This document shows positions 1 to 7,055 of a DNA stretch of 9,091 bases, in pieces. Location of the stretch: contig JAEYTV010000521.1 in NCBI GenBank assembly GCA_023433855.1, forward strand, positions 1 to 9,091, in the 5' to 3' direction. This DNA is from Pseudomonadota bacterium. Its GTDB lineage: Bacteria; Pseudomonadota; Alphaproteobacteria; Rhizobiales; Rhizobiaceae. Under the pieces are notes generated by a model. That model saw only the letters and a program-made list of their open reading frames with translations. It was not told the DNA's origin and did not search any database. Within the stretch, counting starts at the first letter, position 1; every line of letters begins with the position of its first letter. The position numbers were made by a program, and so were the translations under genes.

Positions 1-2
1 AT

Positions 3-770
3 CCCTATCTGTCGACCGCTCTTTGACGGGCGACGAACGACTGGCTGAAGGCCGAGTGGCTCGACCGCGATCCCCGTCTGCGCGCTTCCCTGGTCCTGCC
101 TATGCAGAATCCCGAGGCGGCAGTGGAAGAGATCGAGCGGTTTGCCGACGACAGGCGCTTCGTGCAGGTTCTGACCTTGTGCATGGGCGAGATGCCGCTC
201 GGCCGGCGCCTCTACTGGCCCATCTACGAAGCGGCCCAGCGGCATGGCTTCACGCTTGGCGTGCATGCGGGCAGCACCTATCGCCACGCACCGAGCCAAA
301 GCGGTTTTCTCTCCCATCTGGCCGAGGACTACGTTCATCAGATCCAAGGTTTTGCAGCACAGGTGGGTAGCCTGGTTTCAGAGGGTGTGCTGGGCAAGTT
401 TCCCGACATGAAGATCGTGCTGATCGAATCCGGTGTCTCGTGGCTCCCGGGTCAAATGTGGCGCATGAGCAAGGACTGGCGCGGCGCCCGGATCGAGATT
501 CCCTGGGTCAAGGAACCGCCGGCGTCACTGATCCGTCGACAGATCCGGATGACCACCCAGCCGTTCGATGCGCCGGATGATCCTGCCGAATTGGAGAGGA
601 TCATCGAGCATCTGGATTCAGACGACATGCTGCTCTTCTCCACGGATTACCCGCACCACCAGTTCGAAGGCGATGCGGCGATACCGGATGGTTTTCCGGA
701 TCGGCTGATCAACCGTCTGGTGCGGGACAATGCAATTGCCACTTACCCGCGACTGGGGGAACGCCCATGA
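3..770 (+). CDS. Amidohydrolase-2 family protein, copy 1 (X type; 5'-partial, interrupted by in-frame TGA)
   Basis: This is the C-terminal two thirds of a metal-dependent hydrolase of the amidohydrolase-2 (ACMSD-like) TIM-barrel family. Numbering from the internal Met at base 102 (222 residues), the visible hallmarks are HAG with His55 (a metal ligand in the family), IESG with Glu109 where many relatives have HGG, and FSTDYPH with Asp182 (a metal ligand). Homology to the third gene of the array continues upstream of base 102: bases 33-101 read TNDWLKAEWLDRDPRLRASL and onward, matching NEWLAKEWLGKELRLRGS in that paralogue. The frame meets a TGA at 24-26, yet the few codons before it still fit the alignment. 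A start at 102 would remove the N-terminal D-x-H metal motif and give an incomplete barrel, so it is unlikely to be the true start. The stop overlaps the next gene by ATGA. It is most similar to copy 3. It may be a pseudogene, or a complete gene disturbed by a base error at the window edge. Confidence 0.8.
24..26 (+). other. In-frame TGA inside the first amidohydrolase
   Basis: The frame reads LSTAL, stop, RATNDW. The aligned part of copy 3 reads MAAALCGAVNEW, where Cys121 is encoded by TGC at the position of this TGA. One C-to-A change would explain it. The alternatives are a sequencing error or a genuine nonsense mutation. Confidence 0.6.
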
Positions 771-1870
771 ATTCGGCTCTGCTCGAAAAGGAATCCAGAG
801 CCGGGGCCAAGCTCGGCATCATCGATTGCGACATCCATCCCGCCTTCAGCACGCCGACAGAACTCGCGAAGTTTTTGCCCGAACGCTGGCGGCGCCATCT
901 GGCCGAGTATGGCCAGCGCAGCGCCAACCCTCTGATGGGCACATTGCCATACCCCCGCATGACCCCCGGCAACGGCATGCGGCGTGACGCATGGCCGCCC
1001 AACGGCGGCCCGCCCGCATCCGACCTTGACTATCTGCGCGAGCAGCTTCTTGATCCGCTTGGCATTGAATATGGCATCCTCCAGCCGCTTGCTGCCGGCT
1101 CGTCCACCCTCAACCAGGATCTCGGCGCAGCCATGTCCGGCGCGGTCAACGATTGGCAGATCGACAAGTGGATGAACCCCGAGCCCCGCCTCAAAGGCTC
1201 GATCTGCGTACCTCAGGAGGACACGGCGGCTGCCTTGGCCGAAATCGAGGAGCGGATCGGTGACAGCCGCTTTGTGCAGATTGCCGTCCCACCGCGGACA
1301 ATCGAGCCGGCGGGGCGCCGGCGCTACTGGCCGATCTACGAGGCGGCAGAGCATTATGGCATGCCGATCGGGATGCATTCGGCGGCGTTCGGATGGCATA
1401 CCAACAGCGGCGCAGGATGGTTGTCCTTCTACATCGAAGAACACTACGCGTTTTCGCACAGCCTGCAGAGTGTCGTCACCAGCATGATCTTCGAGGGCGT
1501 CTTTGAACGTTTCCCGAAACTGAAGCTCGTGGTCGTGGAGGGGGGGTTCGCCTGGGCTGCTCCCCTTGCCTGGCGCCTCGACAAGCAATGGCGCCGCATG
1601 CGCAACGAAGTGCCCCACGTCAAGCGGCCTCCTTCGGAATATATCCGTGAGAACATATGGTTCACCACGCAGCCGATCGAGGAGCCCGAACACAATCGTC
1701 ACCTTCTGGACACGCTGCGCTGGGTCGGAACGGACCGGCTTATGTTCTCGACCGACTATCCGCACTGGGATTTCGATGATCCTCGCTACGCCTTCAAGGT
1801 CCCGCTCTCGCCGACCGAGCGTGCGGACATCTTTCGCGAAAATGCAAGGGCCGTCTTCCGCCTCGCCTGA
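767..1870 (+). CDS. Amidohydrolase-2 family metal-dependent hydrolase, copy 2 (Y type)
   Basis: This complete 367-residue protein is of the usual size for the family and is probably a cytoplasmic TIM-barrel enzyme. Family members hydrolyse or decarboxylate small carboxylated, often aromatic, substrates using a divalent metal. Visible motifs are IDCDIHP near the N-terminus (Asp22, His24, the first metal ligand pair), GMHS with His204, VEGG with Glu258 at the position of the catalytic His of ACMSD, and FSTDYPHWDFDDP with Asp330. An IEEH motif (Glu224-His226) is shared with copy 4 but absent from copies 1 and 3. The start at 767 has a G-rich ribosome site (755-760) and overlaps the previous stop by ATGA, so translation is probably coupled. 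No signal peptide or membrane segment is seen. The specific reaction is unknown. Confidence 0.93.
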   Translation: MNSALLEKESRAGAKLGIIDCDIHPAFSTPTELAKFLPERWRRHLAEYGQRSANPLMGTLPYPRMTPGNGMRRDAWPPNGGPPASDLDYLREQLLDPLGIEYGILQPLAAGSSTLNQDLGAAMSGAVNDWQIDKWMNPEPRLKGSICVPQEDTAAALAEIEERIGDSRFVQIAVPPRTIEPAGRRRYWPIYEAAEHYGMPIGMHSAAFGWHTNSGAGWLSFYIEEHYAFSHSLQSVVTSMIFEGVFERFPKLKLVVVEGGFAWAAPLAWRLDKQWRRMRNEVPHVKRPPSEYIRENIWFTTQPIEEPEHNRHLLDTLRWVGTDRLMFSTDYPHWDFDDPRYAFKVPLSPTERADIFRENARAVFRLA

Positions 1871-1885
1871 CTTCCGGAGTTCTGC

Positions 1886-3007
1886 ATGAATGAGATGATA
1901 CGATCGTTGAGCACAGAGCCAGGGCTCTCCACCGTTGGCGGCATCGACTGCGACCTCCACCCGGCTTCGCCCGCAACCAGGACGCTGCTTTCCTATCTGG
2001 ACGAATATTGGCGGGAGACCTTCGTCATGCGGGGCGTCGACCGGCTGAGCCTCGCCATGACGGCAACGCCACCGCGCGCGCCGATAAACGTGCGTTCCGA
2101 TTGGAAGGCCGCGAGCGGCTTTGCCGGCGACACGCTGGAGGCAGTCCGTGCACAGGCGCTCGATCCGTTCGGCACGCGGCTTGCGATCTGCAACGTCCTG
2201 CATGGCTCGATGATCATGCATTCCGACGACATGGCCGCAGCGCTTTGCGGCGCCGTCAACGAATGGCTCGCCAAGGAATGGCTCGGCAAGGAGCTCCGGC
2301 TGCGCGGCTCGATCATCGTCTCGGCCCAGAACGCCGAGCTTGCTGTCGCCGAGATCGACAAGCGGGCGGCCGACCCGCGTTTTGTGCAGGTGCTCATCCT
2401 GGCGCAGAACGATGAGCCTCTCGGCCGGCGACGCTACTGGCCGATCTACGAAGCAGCCGCTCGCCATCAGCTGCCTGTCTGCGTCCACGCCGGCGGCGGC
2501 AATCGTCATGCACCGACGGCGACCGGCTGGCCGAGCTACTTCGTTGAAGCCTATGTTGCCCAAGCTTCCATCTTCGAGAGCCAGCTCCTCAGTCTTGTTG
2601 CCGAAGGTGTCTTCCAGAAGGTGCCAGACCTGAAAGTCGTTTTCGCGGAGAGCGGTTTCACCTGGCTTCCTTCCTTCTTCTGGCGAGCAGACAAGACCTG
2701 GCGCGGCGTCCGGGCTGAAACGCCATGGCTCACCGAACAGCCGAGCGATATCGTCAAGCGGCATGTGCGCTTTACCCTGCAGCCGGTGGAAGCACCGTCG
2801 CCGGACGCATTGGCTCGGACGCTTCAGCACATCGACTGCGACGATCTCCTGCTTTTTTCCACCGACTACCCGCACGCCCAGTTCGACGGCTCGAGCGCTC
2901 TGCCGGCGGCCCTGGGCGAAAGTCTCGTCAGGAAGATCATGATCGACAATCCGCTCGCCACTTATCCGCGGATCGCACGCGACATTCACAAGGAGGCTGC
3001 GCAATGA
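1886..3007 (+). CDS. Amidohydrolase-2 family metal-dependent hydrolase, copy 3 (X' type)
   Basis: This complete 373-residue cytoplasmic metal-dependent hydrolase belongs to the same family as its neighbours. Putative ligands are Asp23 and His25 in IDCDLHP, His201 in CVHAGGG, and Asp327 in FSTDYPH. Glu255 (AESG) replaces the His found in ACMSD. It is closest to copy 1: both have VHAG followed by RHAP, ESG then a WLP motif, and a C-terminus with ATYPR. It lacks the Pro-rich segment (around WPP.GGPP) found near residue 80 in copies 2 and 4. The start at 1886 follows copy 2 by 15 bases and has its own GGAG site (1876-1879), so this gene can initiate independently. Its stop overlaps the start of copy 4. 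Function beyond the family level cannot be read from the sequence. Confidence 0.93.
   Translation: MNEMIRSLSTEPGLSTVGGIDCDLHPASPATRTLLSYLDEYWRETFVMRGVDRLSLAMTATPPRAPINVRSDWKAASGFAGDTLEAVRAQALDPFGTRLAICNVLHGSMIMHSDDMAAALCGAVNEWLAKEWLGKELRLRGSIIVSAQNAELAVAEIDKRAADPRFVQVLILAQNDEPLGRRRYWPIYEAAARHQLPVCVHAGGGNRHAPTATGWPSYFVEAYVAQASIFESQLLSLVAEGVFQKVPDLKVVFAESGFTWLPSFFWRADKTWRGVRAETPWLTEQPSDIVKRHVRFTLQPVEAPSPDALARTLQHIDCDDLLLFSTDYPHAQFDGSSALPAALGESLVRKIMIDNPLATYPRIARDIHKEAAQ
2990..2996 (+). promoter_or_regulatory. Ribosome binding site deciding the start of amidohydrolase copy 4
   Basis: AAGGAGG lies 7 bases before the ATG at 3004, inside the end of the previous gene. It is close to a perfect anti-16S match. 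It favours 3004 over any start further upstream in the same frame, which stays open back to 2725. Confidence 0.8.
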
Positions 3008-4110
3008 CGGAAAGCCAGACGCTCGACCAGCATCGTGCCGCAGAAACCCGGTACAACCTGATCGACTGCGATATCCATCCCTCGATGAAGACGCCGGCCG
3101 AGATGCACCCCTATCTCTCGCAACGGTGGCGGGATCATCTGGCCAGCTACGGAGGCCACACGCGGCAGGGATTGTCCGAGACGCTTTCTCATCCTCGCAT
3201 GGTGCCGGAAGTCTCCCGGGTGGATTCCTGGCCACCCGCCGGCGGTCCTCCTGGCTCCGACGTGCCGTTCCTGCGCGAACAACATCTTGATGCCCTTGGA
3301 ATAGATCTCGGCGTTCTGGTGCCTCTGCGGTTCAACGCCAGCGGTCAGCGCCATCCCGACTTTTCCGTTGCGATAGCAACAGCCATCAACGACTGGCAGG
3401 TAGGCAAGTTCCTGGATGCCGAGCCGCGCTTGCGAGGTTCCATCATCGCCACGCAGGAAGATCCCGCCAACGCCGTGGCTGAAATCAACCGCCGTGCTGC
3501 CGACAAGCGCTTCGTCCAGGTTCTCTTGCCGCCCCGCTCCATCGAGCCGCTCGGTAAGCGTCGCCATTGGCAGATCTTCGAAGCCGCGATCAGCAACGGG
3601 CTGCCGATCTCCCTGCATGTCGGAGGAGTGGGTGGTCATGCGGCGACCGGCGCCGGCTGGCCTTCCTATTACATCGAAGAGCACCACAGCCAAGTCCAGA
3701 CCATGCAGGCAGTCATTGCAAGCCTGATCTTCGAAGGCGTGTTCGAGCACTTTCCGGAACTGAAGATCTCGTTTGTTGAAGGCGGATTCTCGTGGGTTCC
3801 CTCCTTCGGGTGGCGCATGGACAAGGCGTGGATGTCCATGCGTGACGAGGTGCCTCACGTCAGACGGCCGCCTTCCGAATACCTCAGGCAGAATGTCTGG
3901 TTCACCACCCAGCCGATGGAAGAACCTAATCCCGCAAGGAACCTGTCCGATACGCTGGAATGGATCGGAACCGACCGGTTGATGTTCTCCACCGACTATC
4001 CCCACTGGGATTTCGACGACCCGCGCTATGCCTTCAAGGTGCCCCTCACTGCGGTCGAGAAGGCCGCCATCTTCGCTGGAAATGCCGTCAACTTTTATGG
4101 ATTGAACTGA
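3004..4110 (+). CDS. Amidohydrolase-2 family metal-dependent hydrolase, copy 4 (Y' type)
   Basis: This complete 368-residue enzyme is the close partner of copy 2. Shared features are IDCDIHP (Asp23, His25), the WPP.GGPP segment near residues 76-83, LREQ.LD.LGI, the IEEH motif (His227, followed by a second His), VEGG with Glu259, WFTTQP.EEP, and GTDRLMFSTDYPHWDFDDP with Asp331. The frame is open upstream to about base 2725, but family alignment and the strong AAGGAGG site place the start at 3004, overlapping the previous stop by ATGA. The Rieske gene starts two bases after this stop, which indicates tight co-expression. It is predicted cytoplasmic with no signal peptide. The fold is very secure; the substrate and whether it hydrolyses or decarboxylates are unknown. 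Confidence 0.93.
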   Translation: MTESQTLDQHRAAETRYNLIDCDIHPSMKTPAEMHPYLSQRWRDHLASYGGHTRQGLSETLSHPRMVPEVSRVDSWPPAGGPPGSDVPFLREQHLDALGIDLGVLVPLRFNASGQRHPDFSVAIATAINDWQVGKFLDAEPRLRGSIIATQEDPANAVAEINRRAADKRFVQVLLPPRSIEPLGKRRHWQIFEAAISNGLPISLHVGGVGGHAATGAGWPSYYIEEHHSQVQTMQAVIASLIFEGVFEHFPELKISFVEGGFSWVPSFGWRMDKAWMSMRDEVPHVRRPPSEYLRQNVWFTTQPMEEPNPARNLSDTLEWIGTDRLMFSTDYPHWDFDDPRYAFKVPLTAVEKAAIFAGNAVNFYGLN

Positions 4111-4112
4111 GA

Positions 4113-4526
4113 ATGGCTCGTCATGTCGTCGCCAAGGTCGATGAACTGGATATCGGCACGTCCAAGCTGGTAAAGGTCGCTGGACGCGATATCGCCCTCT
4201 TCAATGTCAAGGGCGAGTTCTTCGCGATCGCCAACCGGTGCCCGCACGAAGGCGCTGATCTTTGCCGGGGCCAGTTGGTAGGGCTCGCCGAGTCCGACGA
4301 ACCGGGCCAGTACCGGATGACCCGGCACGGTGAACTGGTCCGCTGCCCCTGGCATGGCTGGGAATTCGACATCCGCACGGGAAAGTCCTGGTGCGATCCC
4401 GCCCGCACCCGCGTCAAGAGCTTCGACGTTTCTGTCGCCAAGGGCGGATCACTCTCGGAAGGGCCCTATCAGGCCGAAACATTTCCGGTTTCGATCGACG
4501 AGGACTACGTCGTCGTGGAGATCTGA
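4113..4526 (+). CDS. Small Rieske [2Fe-2S] protein
   Basis: This 137-residue protein consists of a single Rieske domain, so it is probably a soluble electron carrier (Rieske ferredoxin type). The cluster ligands are Cys43 and His45 in CPHEGADLCRG, and Cys78 and His81 in CPWHGWEFD. The gap of 32 residues between the two ligand pairs is about twice that of classical Rieske ferredoxins (roughly 15-17), because of an acidic/polar insert around residues 52-76. The start at 4113 lies two bases after the amidohydrolase stop and has only a weak ribosome site, so translational coupling is likely. No Rieske oxygenase alpha subunit or reductase is in the window, so its redox partner is elsewhere or upstream. 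It has no transmembrane helix or Tat signal, unlike cytochrome bc1 Rieske subunits. Confidence 0.9.
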   Translation: MARHVVAKVDELDIGTSKLVKVAGRDIALFNVKGEFFAIANRCPHEGADLCRGQLVGLAESDEPGQYRMTRHGELVRCPWHGWEFDIRTGKSWCDPARTRVKSFDVSVAKGGSLSEGPYQAETFPVSIDEDYVVVEI

Positions 4527-4565
4527 CGACTGTTGAAAGTGCAGCGAACATTCTGGGAGGAGAAC

Positions 4566-5585
4566 ATGTCGCTTATTCAAAAAATGGTTGCCCTGGCAAT
4601 GGGCGCAATGCTGGCGGGCCCGGCACTGGCACAGGACGGCGACTGGGAAAAGGTGGTGGAAGCCGCCAAGAAGGAAGGCACCGTCAGTGTCTATAATTCC
4701 CAGCTTGGCGCGCCGAACTTCACCGCAGTAATCAAATCCTTCGAGGAGAAGTACGGCATCAAGGTCGAGTCCCTCGATGTGCGCGCCAGCGAACTGACCG
4801 AACGGCTGCGCTCCGAGCAAGCAGCTGGCCGCTACGTTGCCGATATCCAGATGCACTCGGCCAATTCCATCGAGACGGGCAAGAGCCAGGGAATCCTTGT
4901 CGAACCGCTTGGCAACATACCGAACGCTTCCAACATCCGCGAGGACATGAAGAAGGAGATCACCGAGGACCACCTGCCAGGCTTCCTGCAGGCCTACGGC
5001 ATCCTCGTCAACACCAACCTCGTCAAGCCGGAAGATGAGCCTAAGAGCTGGAAGGAACTGGCCGATCCCAAGTGGAAGGGCAAGATTCTATCCGACGACA
5101 TGCGCCCGCTTGGCTCCGGCGGCACGATGTTCGTCGTCTTCAACAAGTCGTTCGGGCAAGCGTTCAACGAGAAGCTTGCCGAGAACAAGCCGGTATTCAG
5201 CCGCGACTTGCGCAATGACGCACGGCGGGTGGCTCGAGGCGAATATCCGATCTACATCCCGCAGATGTTTGCTTTTGCCAACGATCTCCAGGGGCTTCCG
5301 ATCAAGGTCATAGTGCCGGAGGAAGGGGTCCCCTATGTCTCCATCCACTTCGCGATCATGAAGAACGCGCCGCATCCCAATGCAGCCAGGCTCTTCATCA
5401 ACCACTTCCTGGATATGCAATCACAGGTCACATACGCGAAGGCGTGGATGCTCCCTGTCGTCAACGGTGTGGAAGATCAGCTTGATCCGGAATCAAAACG
5501 CTTCGCAAGCGCCAAGCTGCTCGGAATGCGGGAAATGCACGAATACGGCCCGATGATGGACCTTGCGAAGAAAATCTATCCATAG
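4566..5585 (+). CDS. Extracellular solute-binding protein (family 1/AfuA-like) of an ABC importer
   Basis: This 339-residue periplasmic binding protein captures a small solute for an ABC importer. A Sec signal peptide is clear: Lys6, a hydrophobic core, then an A-L-A cleavage site at about residue 22. The mature protein starts with the W-x-K-V-V-E-A-A-K-K-E-G-x-V-x-V-Y pattern typical of the Fe3+/2-aminoethylphosphonate/thiamine-type binding proteins, and ends with the usual PNAARLFINHFLD helix and Q-LDPES. The adjacent Tyr pair that binds iron in FbpA is not seen (IYIPQMF lies in that region), so an organic anion is more likely than iron; this is inference. The ATG at 4566 is preferred to a TTG at 4533 because GGAGGAG sits just upstream and the signal peptide begins there. 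No permease or ATPase follows; the gene ends at a terminator. Confidence 0.9.
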   Translation: MSLIQKMVALAMGAMLAGPALAQDGDWEKVVEAAKKEGTVSVYNSQLGAPNFTAVIKSFEEKYGIKVESLDVRASELTERLRSEQAAGRYVADIQMHSANSIETGKSQGILVEPLGNIPNASNIREDMKKEITEDHLPGFLQAYGILVNTNLVKPEDEPKSWKELADPKWKGKILSDDMRPLGSGGTMFVVFNKSFGQAFNEKLAENKPVFSRDLRNDARRVARGEYPIYIPQMFAFANDLQGLPIKVIVPEEGVPYVSIHFAIMKNAPHPNAARLFINHFLDMQSQVTYAKAWMLPVVNGVEDQLDPESKRFASAKLLGMREMHEYGPMMDLAKKIYP

Positions 5586-5623
5586 AGGTCTGAAGACCCC
5601 ACAGGCCTTCTGGATAGGCGGAG

Positions 5624-5652
5624 AGCGCGGCAACCCCCTTGTCGCGCTTTTC
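5624..5652 (+). terminator. Rho-independent terminator ending the amidohydrolase-Rieske-binding protein operon
   Basis: AGCGCGGCAA (5624-5633) pairs with TTGTCGCGCT (5639-5648) over ten base pairs including one G-U, around a CCCCC loop, and is followed by a short T run to 5651. It lies between convergent genes. On the opposite strand the hairpin is not followed by a T run, so it probably works only for the plus strand. Confidence 0.8.
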
Positions 5653-5662
5653 CGTGTTCCCA

Positions 5663-6841
5663 TCACAGAATCTCAAGCGCCAGTGCAATCCCCTGCCCGC
5701 CGCCGATGCACAGCGTCACGATTCCGCGTCTGAGATTATCGCGCCGCATCGAGTGAAGGAGCCGGGTGGTCAAAATAGCGCCGGTCGCGCCAATCGGGTG
5801 ACCGTGAGCCACCGCACCGCCCTCCACATTGACGATATCTTCCGGAAGCCCGAGAGCCCGGGATACAGCGAGTGGCACGGCGGCATAGGCTTCATTGATC
5901 TCGATGCGGTCGATGTCGCTGATCGTCCAGTCGGCGCGTTCCAGCGCTTGCTGCACCGCCGGGATCGGTGCGAGCGCGAACATGCCCGGCTCGACGGCGG
6001 CGACCCCGTGCGACACAAGACGGGCGACCGTCTGAAGTCCTTTCGCGTCTGCATACGCCCGGTCGGCGATGACCATGGCGGAGGCCCCGCTATTGAGCCC
6101 TGGCGCATTTCCCGCCGTGATGGTCCCGTCGTCGCGAAATGCGGGCTTCAGCTTGGCAAGCCCTTCGACCGTTGTGTCCGGCCGTGGGGTCTCGTCGTCC
6201 GCAAAGGATGTCAACTTCCCCTTCGCGGGGACATCGATGGCGACGATCTCATCCACAAACCGGCCCGCAGCCTGAGCGGCGCTGAAACGTTGCTGCGAGC
6301 GGGCTGCCCATCTGTCCTGGTCGGCCCGGCTGATCTCTTGGGAGGCGATCATGTCTTCTGTGTGCCAACCGGAATGCCTGTCGGAAAAGGCGTCGTGCAG
6401 TCCGTCAAGCAGCATGCTGTCATAGATCTGGGCATGGCCCATCCGGTAGCCCCAACGGCCGCCACTCATCAGGTAGGGGGCGCGGTCCATGTTCTCCATG
6501 CCCCCCGCCACCGCCGCCTTGGCATGGCCGAGCAGGATATCCCTGGCGGCGCTCGCGATCGCCTCGGCGCCGGAGCCGCAGACGCGGTTGACGGTCACTG
6601 CCGGTACGGAGACCGGCAGGCCGCCGTTTAGCGCCGCCTGCCGCGCCGGATTCATGCGGTTGCCGGCCTGCACCACGTTGCCCATGGTGACGGAAGCCAC
6701 CTCGCTTGCACCAAGCCCCGCCCGCGCGATCGCCTCGCGAATGACGGCGGCGCCGAGCTCGACGGCCGGAATGCCGGAAAGCGAGCCGTTGTATTTGCCG
6801 ATCGCGGTTCGAACCGGTGCGATGATCACTGCGTCTGGCAT
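5663..6841 (-). CDS. Thiolase (acetyl-CoA C-acetyltransferase type)
   Basis: This complete 392-residue enzyme is the usual length for the thiolase family. It condenses or cleaves acyl-CoA with acetyl-CoA. The catalytic residues are visible: Cys88 in NRVCGSG (the acylated nucleophile), Asn316 in NEAYA, His348 in GGAVAHGHPIG, and Cys378 in LCIGGGQG. The N-terminal ligand-binding motif V-R-T-A-I-G-K is intact, and TAGNAPGLNSGASA lies in the middle. It is cytoplasmic. The start at 6841 has an AGGGAG site (6855-6850) 8 bases upstream, and 16 bases overlap the short upstream reading frame. It is divergent from the TetR gene, which may regulate it. It could act biosynthetically (as in PHB synthesis) or in beta-oxidation or aromatic catabolism; the sequence alone does not separate these, so no gene symbol is given. 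Confidence 0.93.
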   Translation of the reverse strand: MPDAVIIAPVRTAIGKYNGSLSGIPAVELGAAVIREAIARAGLGASEVASVTMGNVVQAGNRMNPARQAALNGGLPVSVPAVTVNRVCGSGAEAIASAARDILLGHAKAAVAGGMENMDRAPYLMSGGRWGYRMGHAQIYDSMLLDGLHDAFSDRHSGWHTEDMIASQEISRADQDRWAARSQQRFSAAQAAGRFVDEIVAIDVPAKGKLTSFADDETPRPDTTVEGLAKLKPAFRDDGTITAGNAPGLNSGASAMVIADRAYADAKGLQTVARLVSHGVAAVEPGMFALAPIPAVQQALERADWTISDIDRIEINEAYAAVPLAVSRALGLPEDIVNVEGGAVAHGHPIGATGAILTTRLLHSMRRDNLRRGIVTLCIGGGQGIALALEIL

Positions 6842-6990
6842 GACTTTTTCTCCCTGACTGGGTTCTCGTCCGAGCGGCGCAGAATGACGCTGGCATTGAC
6901 GCCGCCGAGACCGAACCTGTTCGAAAGCGCGTATTCGATCTGCGGGTGCCGTGCCGGCGGCCCGCTGCGGCTTTTGGCTTCACGGCTCAT
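6826..6990 (-). pseudogene. 54-codon remnant of a beta-ketoacyl-ACP synthase C-terminus
   Basis: A short reading frame begins at ATG 6990-6988 and ends in a TGA at 6828-6826. It encodes 54 residues, including IEYALSNRFGLGGVNASVIL, which closely matches the invariant C-terminal motif of FabF-type condensing enzymes (about 400 residues when complete). Nothing of the rest of the enzyme remains: an in-frame TAG lies three codons before the ATG, and the AT-rich promoter region follows directly. An AGGA ribosome site stands 7 bases upstream of the ATG. The frame ends 16 bases inside the thiolase, so translation of the two could be coupled. Most likely it is a relic of a deleted synthase gene upstream of the thiolase. 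A translated leader or microprotein cannot be excluded. Confidence 0.6.
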
Positions 6991-7049
6991 GCAGCATTCC
7001 TACGTTAAATGTCGTTCATCATATATTTTAGTTTAGATTACGATCACCA

Positions 7050-7055
7050 TATAAC
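7050..7055 (+). promoter_or_regulatory. Possible -10 element of the tetR promoter
   Basis: TATAAC, one base from the TATAAT consensus, lies in the AT-rich divergent region; a weak -35 (TTTAGT at 7027-7032) sits 17 bases upstream. It is adjacent to the candidate operator. Confidence 0.35.

Noticed and set aside
24..26. TGA read as selenocysteine because a paralogue has Cys there
   Set aside because: No convincing bacterial SECIS hairpin was recognised downstream, the family is not known for selenocysteine, and the aligned Cys is not conserved (Ser or Ala-like residues in the other copies).
743..3235. An 830-codon open frame on the minus strand across the amidohydrolase genes
   Set aside because: It is antisense to three well-supported genes. 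Copies 2 and 3 share a frame and high GC at third positions, which removes stops from this antisense frame. Its translation is Arg-rich and shows no recognisable domain.
2986..4005. A 339-codon minus-strand frame opposite amidohydrolase copy 4
   Set aside because: It is an antisense shadow of a gene with clear family motifs; no motif of its own.
767..4110. Naming the hydrolases as ACMSD, LigY, LigW or a specific resorcylate decarboxylase
   Set aside because: The fold and metal motifs agree with the superfamily, but the His-to-Glu change and absence of pathway partners do not support any one name.
3960..4112. Upstream extension of the Rieske frame into the amidohydrolase gene
   Set aside because: The extra residues overlap the conserved end of copy 4 and do not resemble a Rieske N-terminus; the ATG at 4113 fits the family length.
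4566..5585. Assignment as an iron(III)-binding FbpA
   Set aside because: The adjacent Tyr pair that coordinates iron is not seen, so only the broad family is called.
5587..5619. Two small hairpins (GGTC/GACC and GCCT/AGGC) before the terminator
   Set aside because: Stems of four base pairs are too short to mean much beside the ten-pair terminator stem.
5639..6631. A 330-codon plus-strand frame opposite the thiolase
   Set aside because: The minus-strand frame has all thiolase catalytic motifs; the plus-strand frame is low-complexity shadow and overlaps the terminator.
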